DNA from: Hemicentrotus pulcherrimus
Taxonomy: Eukaryota > Echinodermata > Echinoidea > Camarodonta > Strongylocentrotidae
DNA: 64,000 nucleotides
Direction of reading: 5' to 3'
Assembly (NCBI GenBank): GCA_003118195.1
Contig: BEXV01001077.1
Location: 71,400-135,399, forward strand
Below, in pieces: positions 61,701 through 64,000 of the stretch. The translations under genes and the position numbers were made by a program. Position 1 is the first letter of the stretch. The number at the start of each line of letters is the position of its first letter. Under the pieces are notes generated by a model, which was not told where the DNA came from, did not search any database, and was given only the letters and a program-made list of their open reading frames with translations.

Positions 61701-62641
61701 TTCAACTAAAAAGACACGACATCGTCTATAGATGGCGTACTTCTTTATTAAACGACTGCAATGATTCAGCGTGATCAGAGCAGTGCGAGTAAAAAAAAAA
61801 AGTTTACACCTAGAAAATTACTAATTATTTAAAAAATCATCTTTGAACAGTAAATTATTATACATCTTATGAAAGGTGTCTTTCATAAAATGTATAATAA
61901 TTTACTGTTCATAGATGATTTTTAAAATAATTATCAATTTTCTAGGTATAAACTTTTTTTTTGACTCACACGGTAAAGAGAGAGGCTCATGAGGCAATTT
62001 TAACAAATTACTTTACCGTGATTGTGTGCTTTCAAGCAAGAATCACGTGGATTGGTGGCTCTCTTCATTGCTTTGCTTTTTTTCTTTCTTTTTGATGTTA
62101 ACGTGATCAACCATTGTCTCTTGTTTTCAGGGTGACAGCCTGGGAGGGTAGTAATGTATTGGCAGACTCTGGCCCCCTCTACGACTCAACGTTACGTGGA
62201 GGACGATTGGGACTCTATTGCTTTTCTCAGGAGATGGTCTTCTTCTCTGACATGGAATATAGATGCCTATCAGGTGAATATACATGCCATTTTGTGTTCA
62301 ACAGGGAAAATGTACAGGCTGCCATTTGGATGGTTTACGTCAGAAAAAAATAATTACGACCCTCGTGCCTGATATCCGTCAATATTATTTTAATTACTGA
62401 AATTAAGAGCAAATAAATGCAATAATTATCTTTAGAGTTTAGATTTTTTTTTTTTGTCATTTATTTCTTGAAAAATAAAGGGGATCATCCAAATATTAGG
62501 TCAATTGAAATTGTTATTACCAGCCCGTCTTAAAAAAAAATGTGACACATCTAATTTTTGTAACGACTTAAATCTCATTTACATTCATTAACGTGCTAAG
62601 TAGATTTTATTGAACATTATACTCCCATTGCAGATTACTAA
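11219..62641 (+). CDS. THBS1/2: Thrombospondin, subgroup A (thrombospondin-1/2-like), whole gene
   Basis: This is a secreted, calcium-binding, oligomeric matricellular glycoprotein gene. Coding exons: 11219-11285, 19114-19694, 27397-27556, 36922-37385, (missing exon), 38449-38607, 41121-41306, 42868-43041, 43870-43997, 44263-44415, 47611-47715, 51716-51832, 53133-53240, 53591-53750, 54225-54343, 54762-54900, 56545-56640, 57173-57400, 58467-58663, 58940-59014, 60471-60568, 62131-62273, 62634-62641. Domain order is signal peptide, TSPN, coiled coil, TSR x3, EGF x3, type 3 repeats and C-terminal lectin-like domain. The TSRs separate it from subgroup B thrombospondins (TSP-3/4/5), which lack them. 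About 1,221 codons are visible, against roughly 1,170 residues for vertebrate TSP-1. Invertebrate subgroup A genes predate the vertebrate THBS1/THBS2 split, so the symbol names the class and not a one-to-one orthologue. Family membership is near certain; each exon edge is inferred from GT/AG sites and frame. Confidence 0.96.
15973..16006. repeat. (TG)n microsatellite
   Basis: A pure TG dinucleotide tract of about 16 units in intron 1. It is potentially polymorphic. Confidence 0.95.
16320..16342. repeat. (GA)n microsatellite
   Basis: A short pure GA tract in intron 1, one of several GA runs in the window (also near 33119, 38660, 41510 and 46680). Confidence 0.9.
17017..17078. repeat. 31-bp tandem duplication
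   Basis: Two adjacent near-identical copies with a 31-bp period; each begins TGTCTATATTTTACTTC. The second copy starts at 17048. The array is intronic. Confidence 0.9.
17134..17171. other. Assembly gap (38 N) next to poly-C
   Basis: A run of N follows a C homopolymer and precedes CCGAAAAAGGGGGG. It is probably a sequencing dropout at a C/G tract. It lies inside intron 1, so no coding consequence is expected. Confidence 0.95.
18571..18691. mobile_element. 121-bp MITE-like element with terminal inverted repeats
   Basis: The left end ATTAGGGACTTTTAGATT is matched in inverted orientation by the right end at 18674-18691. The pairing extends a few more bases (TGCG against CGCA) with a mismatch. 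The interior is short and non-coding. This is the architecture of a non-autonomous DNA transposon. The target duplication is ambiguous (AT or TA), so the superfamily is not assigned. Confidence 0.7.
18923..18950. repeat. Perfect 11-bp hairpin upstream of exon 2
   Basis: ACCAAGAAGTT and its exact reverse complement AACTTCTTGGT are separated by six bases. The hairpin lies about 165 bases before the exon 2 acceptor, so an RNA stem could form in the pre-mRNA. No function is shown. Confidence 0.7.
19114..19694 (+). CDS. THBS1/2: Thrombospondin coding exon 2: N-terminal laminin-G-like (TSPN) domain
   Basis: Encodes about 194 residues, from [11 protein letters not shown] to KDVPDFK, most of the thrombospondin N-terminal domain. 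That is a laminin-G-like beta sandwich which in vertebrate TSPs binds heparin, integrins and other ligands outside the cell. Visible family features are the RGTVVSLD strand, the LFGLVIDRK segment, [12 protein letters not shown] and the conserved Cys in YADCTR (codon 19575-19577), which should pair with the Cys of the next exon. The acceptor is a strong pyrimidine tract with TTGCAG. The donor, GTAGGA, is weaker, but phase 0 fits the next exon exactly and translation into the intron soon stops. Confidence 0.94.
19695..27396 (+). other. Intron 2 (7.7 kb)
   Basis: Phase 0 intron. It includes a four-base N gap within poly-A (21989-21992) and a short TTAGGG-like doublet near 27208. Otherwise it is unremarkable AT-rich DNA with only short ORFs. 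No RNA gene or transposon was recognised. Confidence 0.75.
27397..27556 (+). CDS. THBS1/2: Thrombospondin coding exon 3: end of TSPN domain
   Basis: Encodes [14 protein letters not shown]...LRLQGCD, which corresponds to the last strands of the TSPN domain (vertebrate TSP-1 has a similar VRFVFG and a Cys after an ILR segment). The Cys at 27463-27465 is the expected disulfide partner of the exon 2 Cys. A Ser-rich stretch ([10 protein letters not shown]) follows and begins the linker. The exon runs from phase 0 to phase 1, with a CTGCAG acceptor and a perfect GTAAGT donor. Confidence 0.93.
32030..32385. repeat. Dispersed-repeat-like block with GATCGCRATGC motifs
   Basis: GATCGCAATGC at 32041 and 32320 and GATCGCGATGC at 32251 all lie on the same strand. 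The first two sites in order (32041 and 32251) are preceded by GAATTG, and the block ends in GTGTGAACGCGCTT. It is richer in CpG than its surroundings and looks like a composite or rearranged interspersed repeat. No clear ends were found. Confidence 0.4.
33119..33142. repeat. (GA)n microsatellite
   Basis: A pure GA tract in intron 3. Confidence 0.9.
34711..34836. repeat. 32-bp tandem array, four copies
   Basis: Units beginning TGAGGTCTATCTTTCTGATA start at 34711, 34743, 34775 and 34807. They are nearly identical, and the last copy is slightly incomplete. An intronic minisatellite. Confidence 0.95.
36922..37385 (+). CDS. THBS1/2: Thrombospondin coding exon 4: Gly-Val/Pro-rich linker and oligomerisation coiled coil
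   Basis: Encodes residues of about 270-424 of the visible protein. It opens with a (Gly-Val)9 tract (36939-36992), continues through a Pro-rich, probably unstructured linker, and ends with NGQCAITC and a heptad-like segment ([13 protein letters not shown]...TRVTEM). The Cys-x3-Cys at 37290-37304 aligns with the CGISC of vertebrate TSP-1/2, which cross-links the trimer. Hydrophobic residues at a/d-like spacing follow. The exon starts in phase 1 after GTACAG and ends in phase 0 before GTAAGA. The coil looks shorter than in vertebrates, so its end is expected in the next, missing exon. The linker is longer and more repetitive than the usual family linker. Confidence 0.9.
36939..36992 (+). repeat. 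In-frame GGNGTN hexamer repeat encoding (Gly-Val)9
   Basis: Nine tandem GGN-GTN codon pairs, mainly GGAGTA and GGAGTC, encode an alternating Gly-Val tract between the TSPN domain and the coiled coil. It is a coding microsatellite and so may vary in length between alleles without shifting frame. The opposite strand reads as Thr-Pro repeats, which is an artefact. Confidence 0.95.
37386..38448 (+). other. Interval with a 623-base gap; probably hides the vWC exon
   Basis: It starts with a GTAAGA donor, reaches a poly-G run (about 37595-37615), is unsequenced from 37616 to 38238, and resumes before the first TSR exon. Neither flank (230 and 210 bases) encodes the Cys-rich pattern of a von Willebrand factor C domain. 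Because the upstream exon ends in phase 0 and the next visible exon most likely begins in phase 1, an exon of length 3n+1 is expected in the gap. ORFs drawn across the N run are meaningless. Confidence 0.7.
37616..38238. other. Assembly gap (623 N) after poly-G
   Basis: It begins directly after a run of about 20 G. The odd, non-round size suggests an estimated gap. It is the one gap that affects coding sequence. Confidence 0.97.
38449..38607 (+). CDS. THBS1/2: Thrombospondin coding exon 5: type 1 repeat (TSR) 1
   Basis: Encodes [18 protein letters not shown]... ending IRDPCV, a complete TSR with the three-Trp ladder (W-x2-W-x2-W), six Cys and the conserved Arg residues. It contains CSVTCG (38490-38507), which in TSP-1 is a CD36-binding motif. 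C-x2-T-C-x2-G matches the O-fucosylation consensus, and W-x2-W matches the C-mannosylation consensus. The start is assigned to the first AG (38447-38448), giving phase 1 like the other TSR exons. AGs 5 to 11 bases downstream would give phase 0 and a slightly shorter acidic lead-in. The donor is GTAAGT. Confidence 0.93.
38608..41120 (+). other. Intron between TSR1 and TSR2 (2.5 kb)
   Basis: Phase 1. It begins with a long imperfect GA tract (about 38660-38745). A 60-codon ORF starting at 39811 has a hydrophobic leader-like N terminus but no other support. The rest is AT-rich and shows nothing recognisable. Confidence 0.75.
38660..38745. repeat. Imperfect (GA)n tract
   Basis: An interrupted GAGA-rich purine run of about 85 bases, 50 bases after the TSR1 donor. 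It generates low-complexity ORFs on both strands. Confidence 0.9.
41121..41306 (+). CDS. THBS1/2: Thrombospondin coding exon 6: type 1 repeat (TSR) 2
   Basis: Encodes [21 protein letters not shown]... ending QRDPCP, one whole TSR with six Cys, WSNWTPW and C-x2-T-C-x2-G. The first codon is shared with the previous exon (Ser). It runs from phase 1 to phase 1, so it is a symmetrical exon that could be skipped or duplicated without frameshift. The linker from TSR1 is only a few residues and lacks the KRFK motif, which in vertebrate TSP-1 lies here and activates latent TGF-beta. Confidence 0.95.
41307..42867 (+). other. Intron between TSR2 and TSR3 (1.6 kb)
   Basis: Phase 1. It contains a GA microsatellite (about 41512-41560) and an AT-palindromic tract (about 42170-42215). 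No gene is recognised. Confidence 0.8.
41512..41560. repeat. (GA)n microsatellite
   Basis: A GA tract with few interruptions, in the TSR2-TSR3 intron. Confidence 0.9.
42868..43041 (+). CDS. THBS1/2: Thrombospondin coding exon 7: type 1 repeat (TSR) 3
   Basis: Encodes [20 protein letters not shown]... ending NQRPCPI, the third TSR. It keeps W-x2-W-x2-W, six Cys and C-x2-S-C-x2-G. NCS gives a potential, poorly favoured N-glycosylation sequon. Three TSRs is the usual number for TSP-1/2. The exon is symmetrical (phase 1 to 1), with a TATAG acceptor and a GTAAGT donor. Confidence 0.95.
43042..43869 (+). other. Intron TSR3-EGF1 (0.8 kb)
   Basis: Phase 1, GTAAGT to GATAG. AT-rich; no feature recognised. 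Confidence 0.85.
43870..43997 (+). CDS. THBS1/2: Thrombospondin coding exon 8: EGF-like repeat 1
   Basis: Encodes [14 protein letters not shown]...[12 protein letters not shown] and then TDVNE, an EGF-like module with six Cys. The closing DVNE, followed by the Cys that opens the next exon, makes the D-x-N-E-C start of a calcium-binding EGF. The exon runs from phase 1 to phase 0. EGF modules form the stalk between the TSRs and the calcium-binding C-terminal assembly. Confidence 0.95.
44263..44415 (+). CDS. THBS1/2: Thrombospondin coding exon 9: EGF-like repeat 2
   Basis: Encodes [17 protein letters not shown], then [19 protein letters not shown] and a tail ending SRYRQ. The spacing of the six Cys and the NxPxGxG-like tail match the second EGF of TSP-1/2, which has a longer C-terminal extension than a standard EGF. 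Phase 0 at both ends, with a strong pyrimidine tract and TTTGCAG acceptor. Confidence 0.95.
44416..47610 (+). other. Intron EGF2-EGF3 (3.2 kb)
   Basis: Phase 0. It contains a GA-rich tract (about 46680-46732) and several A/T homopolymers. No transposon or gene is identified. Confidence 0.8.
46680..46732. repeat. (GA)n tract
   Basis: A GA-rich purine run in the EGF2-EGF3 intron. Confidence 0.9.
47611..47715 (+). CDS. THBS1/2: Thrombospondin coding exon 10: EGF-like repeat 3, first part
   Basis: Encodes [21 protein letters not shown] and then [14 protein letters not shown], the first five Cys of the third EGF-like repeat. The P-x2-P-C start and the Y-S-x-P-x-Y segment match vertebrate TSP-1/2. 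The rest of the module is in the next exon. Phase 0 at both ends, donor GTAAGT. Confidence 0.94.
47866..47920 (+). mobile_element. Possible 3' tail of an L2/CR1-like LINE or derived SINE
   Basis: CGCTCAGAGACTTCGG, a short spacer, AAGCGCTTTATAAGTA and a T-rich tail resemble the conserved 3' stem-loop of L2-clade LINEs and related SINEs (AAGCGCTxTATAAGTA). Only the tail is recognisable; there is no reverse transcriptase remnant upstream. Confidence 0.45.
49771..50095. repeat. Imperfect 163-bp tandem duplication
   Basis: Unit 1 starts at 49771 and unit 2 at 49934. Both contain TCAGTAATATACTCAA, CTTGAAAATTCATG, AATATAACAGGGATGCTTAG and GATGTTTAGATAT in the same order. Divergence (substitutions and small indels) shows the duplication is not recent. 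Confidence 0.9.
51716..51832 (+). CDS. THBS1/2: Thrombospondin coding exon 11: end of EGF3 and start of type 3 repeats
   Basis: Encodes [13 protein letters not shown], which completes the third EGF, then [13 protein letters not shown], the first Asp-rich calcium-binding motif, and ends YMHCHK. This is the usual EGF to type 3 junction of the family; vertebrate TSP-1 has a similar YHCKK. Phase 0 at both ends. Confidence 0.94.
51833..53132 (+). other. Intron with foldback minisatellite (1.3 kb)
   Basis: Phase 0. It is dominated by the C-rich/G-rich foldback minisatellite at 52705-52987, which contains a 16-base N gap (52895-52910). Confidence 0.8.
52705..52987. repeat. Foldback minisatellite, CCCCCTAGGACAACTA-type units
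   Basis: The left part has tandem GGACACCTACCCCCT-like units. The right part has the inverse orientation, GGGGGTAGTTGTCCTA-like units of about 17 bp, ending in GGATAGGTGTCC, which mirrors the left terminus GGACACCTACCCC. The whole is therefore an inverted repeat built of tandem units. The centre is a G homopolymer and an assembly gap, so the true length is unknown. Confidence 0.85.
53133..53240 (+). CDS. THBS1/2: Thrombospondin coding exon 12: type 3 repeats
   Basis: Encodes [20 protein letters not shown] and then [20 protein letters not shown] and D-x-D-x-D-G-x-G-D-x-C are the signature of thrombospondin type 3 repeats, each Asp-rich loop co-ordinating calcium ions. Seven consecutive Asp residues are present. 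Phase 0 at both ends. Confidence 0.96.
53241..53590 (+). other. Short intron (350 bp)
   Basis: Phase 0, AT-rich; nothing recognised. Confidence 0.85.
53591..53750 (+). CDS. THBS1/2: Thrombospondin coding exon 13: type 3 repeats
   Basis: Encodes [34 protein letters not shown] and then [18 protein letters not shown]. This gives two more calcium-binding loops with their Cys. One loop reads DRDRDKVGD, with Lys where Gly is usual. The exon runs from phase 0 to phase 1. Confidence 0.95.
53751..54224 (+). other. Intron (474 bp)
   Basis: Phase 1, AT-rich; nothing recognised. Confidence 0.85.
54225..54343 (+). CDS. THBS1/2: Thrombospondin coding exon 14: type 3 repeats
   Basis: Encodes [20 protein letters not shown] and then [19 protein letters not shown]. 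The DNCP and D-x-D-x-D-G-L-G-D-x-C motifs continue the calcium-binding wire. The exon runs from phase 1 to phase 0, with a GATGCAG acceptor. Confidence 0.95.
54344..54761 (+). other. Intron (418 bp)
   Basis: Phase 0; nothing recognised. Confidence 0.85.
54762..54900 (+). CDS. THBS1/2: Thrombospondin coding exon 15: type 3 repeats
   Basis: Encodes [38 protein letters not shown] and KDHDNDGI. The GHQ-N-LDNCP-VPNA-Q segment is especially well conserved with vertebrate TSP-1/2. NAS is a possible N-glycosylation sequon. The exon runs from phase 0 to phase 1. Confidence 0.96.
54901..56544 (+). other. Intron with 31-bp tandem array (1.6 kb)
   Basis: Phase 1. It contains the five-copy array at 55493-55648. 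A 142-codon ORF (55957-56385) has no recognisable domain and is probably chance. Confidence 0.8.
55493..55648. repeat. 31-bp tandem array, five copies
   Basis: Units beginning CATCTTAACATAACCCCTTC start at 55493, 55524, 55555, 55586 and 55617. Only a few substitutions separate the copies, which suggests recent expansion. Confidence 0.95.
56545..56640 (+). CDS. THBS1/2: Thrombospondin coding exon 16: type 3 repeats
   Basis: Encodes [20 protein letters not shown] and then [12 protein letters not shown]. The D-x-D-x-N-D-G-x-x-D-x-x-D-N-C-R-L pattern matches the penultimate type 3 repeat of TSP-1/2. NDT is a possible N-glycosylation site. Phase 1 at both ends. Confidence 0.95.
56641..57172 (+). 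other. Intron (532 bp)
   Basis: Phase 1, GTAAGT to CGACAG; nothing recognised. Confidence 0.85.
57173..57400 (+). CDS. THBS1/2: Thrombospondin coding exon 17: last type 3 repeat with RGD, start of C-terminal domain
   Basis: Encodes [20 protein letters not shown], then DACPENA, and continues into [19 protein letters not shown], the first strand of the C-terminal lectin-like domain. The RGD (57181-57189) is in the same DGRGDAC context as the integrin-binding RGD of vertebrate TSP-1/2. The exon ends in [12 protein letters not shown] at a GTTAGT donor. Phase 1 at both ends. An alternative acceptor two bases downstream would break the frame. Confidence 0.95.
57453..57497. repeat. 14-bp tandem repeat, three copies
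   Basis: CCTTCCAGATGCCC occurs three times, the last copy with one substitution. It sits just after the exon 17 donor and contains decoy CCAG acceptor-like sequences. Confidence 0.9.
57623..57766. mobile_element. 144-bp non-autonomous hAT-like MITE with 8-bp target duplication
   Basis: The left terminus is CAGGCGCGTACGCAGGG. The right terminus, read on the opposite strand, is CAGTGGCGTACGCAGGG. Both are flanked by the identical 8-mer CATATATC (57615-57622 and 57767-57774). An 8-bp duplication and CA(G)-starting ends are characteristic of the hAT superfamily. The interior is non-coding and C/T-rich, so the element depends on a transposase encoded elsewhere. Confidence 0.85.
58467..58663 (+). 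CDS. THBS1/2: Thrombospondin coding exon 18: C-terminal lectin-like domain
   Basis: Encodes [20 protein letters not shown], then [20 protein letters not shown] and KQVTQKYW..., the most conserved stretch of the family. RFYAVMWKQ corresponds to the RFYVVMWK segment of TSP-1 implicated in CD47 binding. The domain is an L-type-lectin-like beta sandwich packed on the type 3 calcium wire. The exon runs from phase 1 to phase 0, with a CCCCAG acceptor. Confidence 0.97.
58940..59014 (+). CDS. THBS1/2: Thrombospondin coding exon 19: C-terminal domain
   Basis: Encodes [20 protein letters not shown] and then DTENQ. NST is an N-glycosylation sequon found at the same place in vertebrate TSPs (NSTTGPGE). 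Phase 0 at both ends; 25 codons. Confidence 0.96.
59015..60470 (+). other. Intron (1.5 kb)
   Basis: Phase 0. It has a C-then-A homopolymer junction near 59128-59150; no element recognised. Confidence 0.85.
60471..60568 (+). CDS. THBS1/2: Thrombospondin coding exon 20: C-terminal domain
   Basis: Encodes [20 protein letters not shown] and then [23 protein letters not shown] is a near-invariant family segment. The exon ends in phase 2 (CA, then GTAAGT), and the next exon supplies G to complete Gln. Confidence 0.96.
61783..61970. mobile_element. 188-bp near-perfect foldback element (MITE)
   Basis: The two halves are inverted copies over nearly their whole length, with the centre near 61877 (GAAAGGTGTCTTTC). 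The left arm begins GTGCGAGTAAAAAAAAAAA; the right arm mirrors it from GTGTGAGTC on the opposite strand. GAACAGTAAATTATTATACA is shared exactly. About nine in ten positions pair. No target duplication is clear; TA-inserting Tc1/mariner-type ends are possible but unproven. Confidence 0.8.
61969..62020. repeat. 52-bp inverted repeat beside the foldback element
   Basis: CACGGTAAAG at 61969-61978 and its exact complement CTTTACCGTG at 62011-62020 enclose 32 bases. It abuts the right end of the 188-bp element, so it may be part of a larger composite insertion. Confidence 0.6.
62131..62273 (+). CDS. THBS1/2: Thrombospondin coding exon 21: end of C-terminal domain
   Basis: Encodes [20 protein letters not shown] and then [33 protein letters not shown]-x-x-FSQEMV-FSDL/M-Y-C is the terminal family signature. 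The exon runs from phase 2 to phase 1, and the donor is GTGAAT. If that donor is not used, translation continues for about 26 residues into the intron and stops at 62353. Confidence 0.96.
62274..62633 (+). other. Last intron (360 bp)
   Basis: Phase 1, GTGAAT to TTGCAG. AT-rich with a poly-T run; nothing else recognised. Confidence 0.8.
62634..62641 (+). CDS. THBS1/2: Thrombospondin coding exon 22: two terminal codons and stop
   Basis: After the CCCATTGCAG acceptor, AT joins G of the previous exon to give Asp, then TAC (Tyr) and TAA. The protein thus ends CLSDY. Vertebrate TSP-1 also ends within a few residues of the corresponding Cys and has a final exon with only a few codons, so this tiny coding end is expected. 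The same exon continues as the 3' UTR. Confidence 0.85.
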
Positions 62642-63860
62642 GAAGCAAGCGAAACTACCAATCAGAATGTTAAAGAGATACGAACTGATCACATCCTTAA
62701 CACCAAGAATTGTATTCATCATCGGAGTTCATCGCTAAAAAAAAGACGATTATTGAAAAAGGAAAACCAATGCAGGTGTGTGCTAAGACAGTGATAAAGG
62801 GTCATCGACAGAGCTGCATATTCAGGGAAGATATCTTGGAAATGAGAAAGTTGGTGATTGAGTCGACGAACAAACTTTGAGATGACAGAGAGATGATAGA
62901 GATAGCCAGATGTCAAGAAATGGTACAGTTCTCACCGATAAAAACACATCTTTGGAAGGAGTAAAGAGAAGACTAAACGAAGAGGAGGAGGCACTTCGTC
63001 TTCCAAAAGGATGTGTTTAAGTCAAAGTGGGGGTCATTATAAAGCCGTGCAAATGACACAGCGTTAATTTTGAAATACTATAAAGTATGACATTTTGACT
63101 GACTTGAAAGCGTGGTTAATTTCATGACTAATTTACTCGACAGCATTGTATATGCCTCTTATTTTCTCGCTCGGGTCATAACAAGTGACCAGTGTTATAT
63201 TATTGTTCTTCACTTGGATTTATTATATTCAAATACTAATGGTGTATTTTAACTTATGTACAGAATGATTATGCATGGCCTTAGTGATTATTTCGCTTTC
63301 CTAAGTCTATACAGTGAGCAATATTACAAACTCAATGGTCAGTAATTGACACGCTGTTTTAAAACAAATTGGTTGATTTTATAAAAAACTAAATAGTAAG
63401 AAATTAAATGCTCTGTGACTTCCAAGTCAATCAAGATAATATTGATTGTCGTGATTCTATTTGTTTGACTATTTATGGTGTATGTAAGACTAAAAGAAAC
63501 GTAAAGCAAGGCAACTGAATTTATGCAATGACGTGTCTGTGTATTTTGTATGTGTGTGCCAAATTGTGACTGTGTCTATGTGTTGTTGATCTTGAAGCGT
63601 GCATGCGTTGTGCTTATAGTTTATAGTTCTGCTTATTTGTACTCTTTTATAAAGTTATGAACGAATACATTTATCGTTCATTACACTTTTCTGTACTTTA
63701 CTAAGAATAAACATTGATTGGAAATATTTAAATCATGGCCATGGCAATGGATTCACTGCAATGGATATTTGATAGTGTTACTTCCCTTAGCACAATGTTT
63801 TAATAATCTAGTCATCAACCTATTATTGCCGAATAAATAAATAAATGTCCATAATGCGAT
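62642..63860 (+). other. 3' UTR with two candidate polyadenylation sites
   Basis: About 1.2 kb without a coding feature. AATAAA occurs at 63706-63711 and again as an overlapping AATAAATAAATAAAT cluster at 63832-63846, predicting cleavage near 63730 and near 63860. A TG-rich stretch (about 63535-63580) could bind GU-rich-element proteins; that is inference. Confidence 0.65.
63706..63846 (+). terminator. Polyadenylation signals
   Basis: Canonical AATAAA at 63706 and three overlapping copies from 63832. The proximal signal gives a UTR of about 1.08 kb and the distal cluster about 1.2 kb. Confidence 0.6.
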
Positions 63861-64000
63861 GCATATTTAACTTTCATAACACATTCACTTTGCGGATCAA
63901 TTTTATTCAACATGTAGAAACGTATAAGAATAGCTTATCGGTTGACACTCTCTTGAGATTGTGTTGACTCATACCCGTTTACCAGGCTGCGATGTAATAC
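63861..64000. other. Downstream flank, no feature seen
   Basis: 140 bases of AT-rich DNA after the distal polyadenylation cluster; nothing recognised. Confidence 0.6.

Larger units (their letters stand above)
60569..62130 (+). other. Intron with long foldback element (1.6 kb)
   Basis: Phase 2. It contains the 188-bp palindromic element at 61783-61970 and a second inverted repeat, CACGGTAAAG...CTTTACCGTG, at 61969-62020. Confidence 0.85.

Overview
The window is eukaryotic (metazoan) genomic DNA. It carries one recognisable gene, on the + strand: a subgroup A thrombospondin, the class to which vertebrate thrombospondin-1 and -2 belong. No prokaryotic feature is present: no operons, no CRISPR array, no dense ORFs. 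The AT-rich introns, abundant GA/CA microsatellites, small foldback transposons and G-homopolymer assembly gaps suit a marine invertebrate deuterostome. An echinoderm such as a sea urchin is my best guess, but it is an inference from general character and not from a diagnostic sequence.

Layout. Bases 1 to about 10,370 are upstream DNA with no gene I can support. A plausible core promoter (inverted CCAAT box, TATA box) lies at 10,377-10,438. It is followed by a probable non-coding first exon containing three short upstream ORFs, and then by a 5'-UTR intron. The start codon is at 11,219 and the stop codon at 62,641. I placed 22 coding exons by reading frame, GT/AG splice sites and domain content, and every adjoining pair of visible exons agrees in splice phase. 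The first three coding introns are 7.7-9.4 kb; the introns in the second half are mostly shorter.

The protein, in order: signal peptide; laminin-G-like N-terminal (TSPN) domain; a (Gly-Val)9 tract and Pro-rich linker; the Cys-x3-Cys oligomerisation coiled coil; a missing segment; three type 1 (TSR) repeats; three EGF-like repeats; the Asp-rich calcium-binding type 3 repeats with an RGD in the last one; and the C-terminal lectin-like domain with a CD47-site-like motif. Visible coding sequence is 3,665 nt, one base short of a multiple of three. The coiled-coil exon ends in phase 0 and the first TSR exon most likely begins in phase 1. A 623-base run of N lies between them, so at least one exon, most likely the von Willebrand factor C domain of this family, is probably lost in the assembly gap.

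The introns hold several structured repeats. One is a 144-bp non-autonomous hAT-like element with a perfect 8-bp target duplication. Others are a 188-bp near-perfect foldback, a 121-bp element with long terminal inverted repeats, a C-rich/G-rich foldback minisatellite, and three tandem arrays with 31-32-bp periods. I saw no wholly novel biological system. The most useful observations are the hidden exon, the coding Gly-Val microsatellite and the foldback elements.
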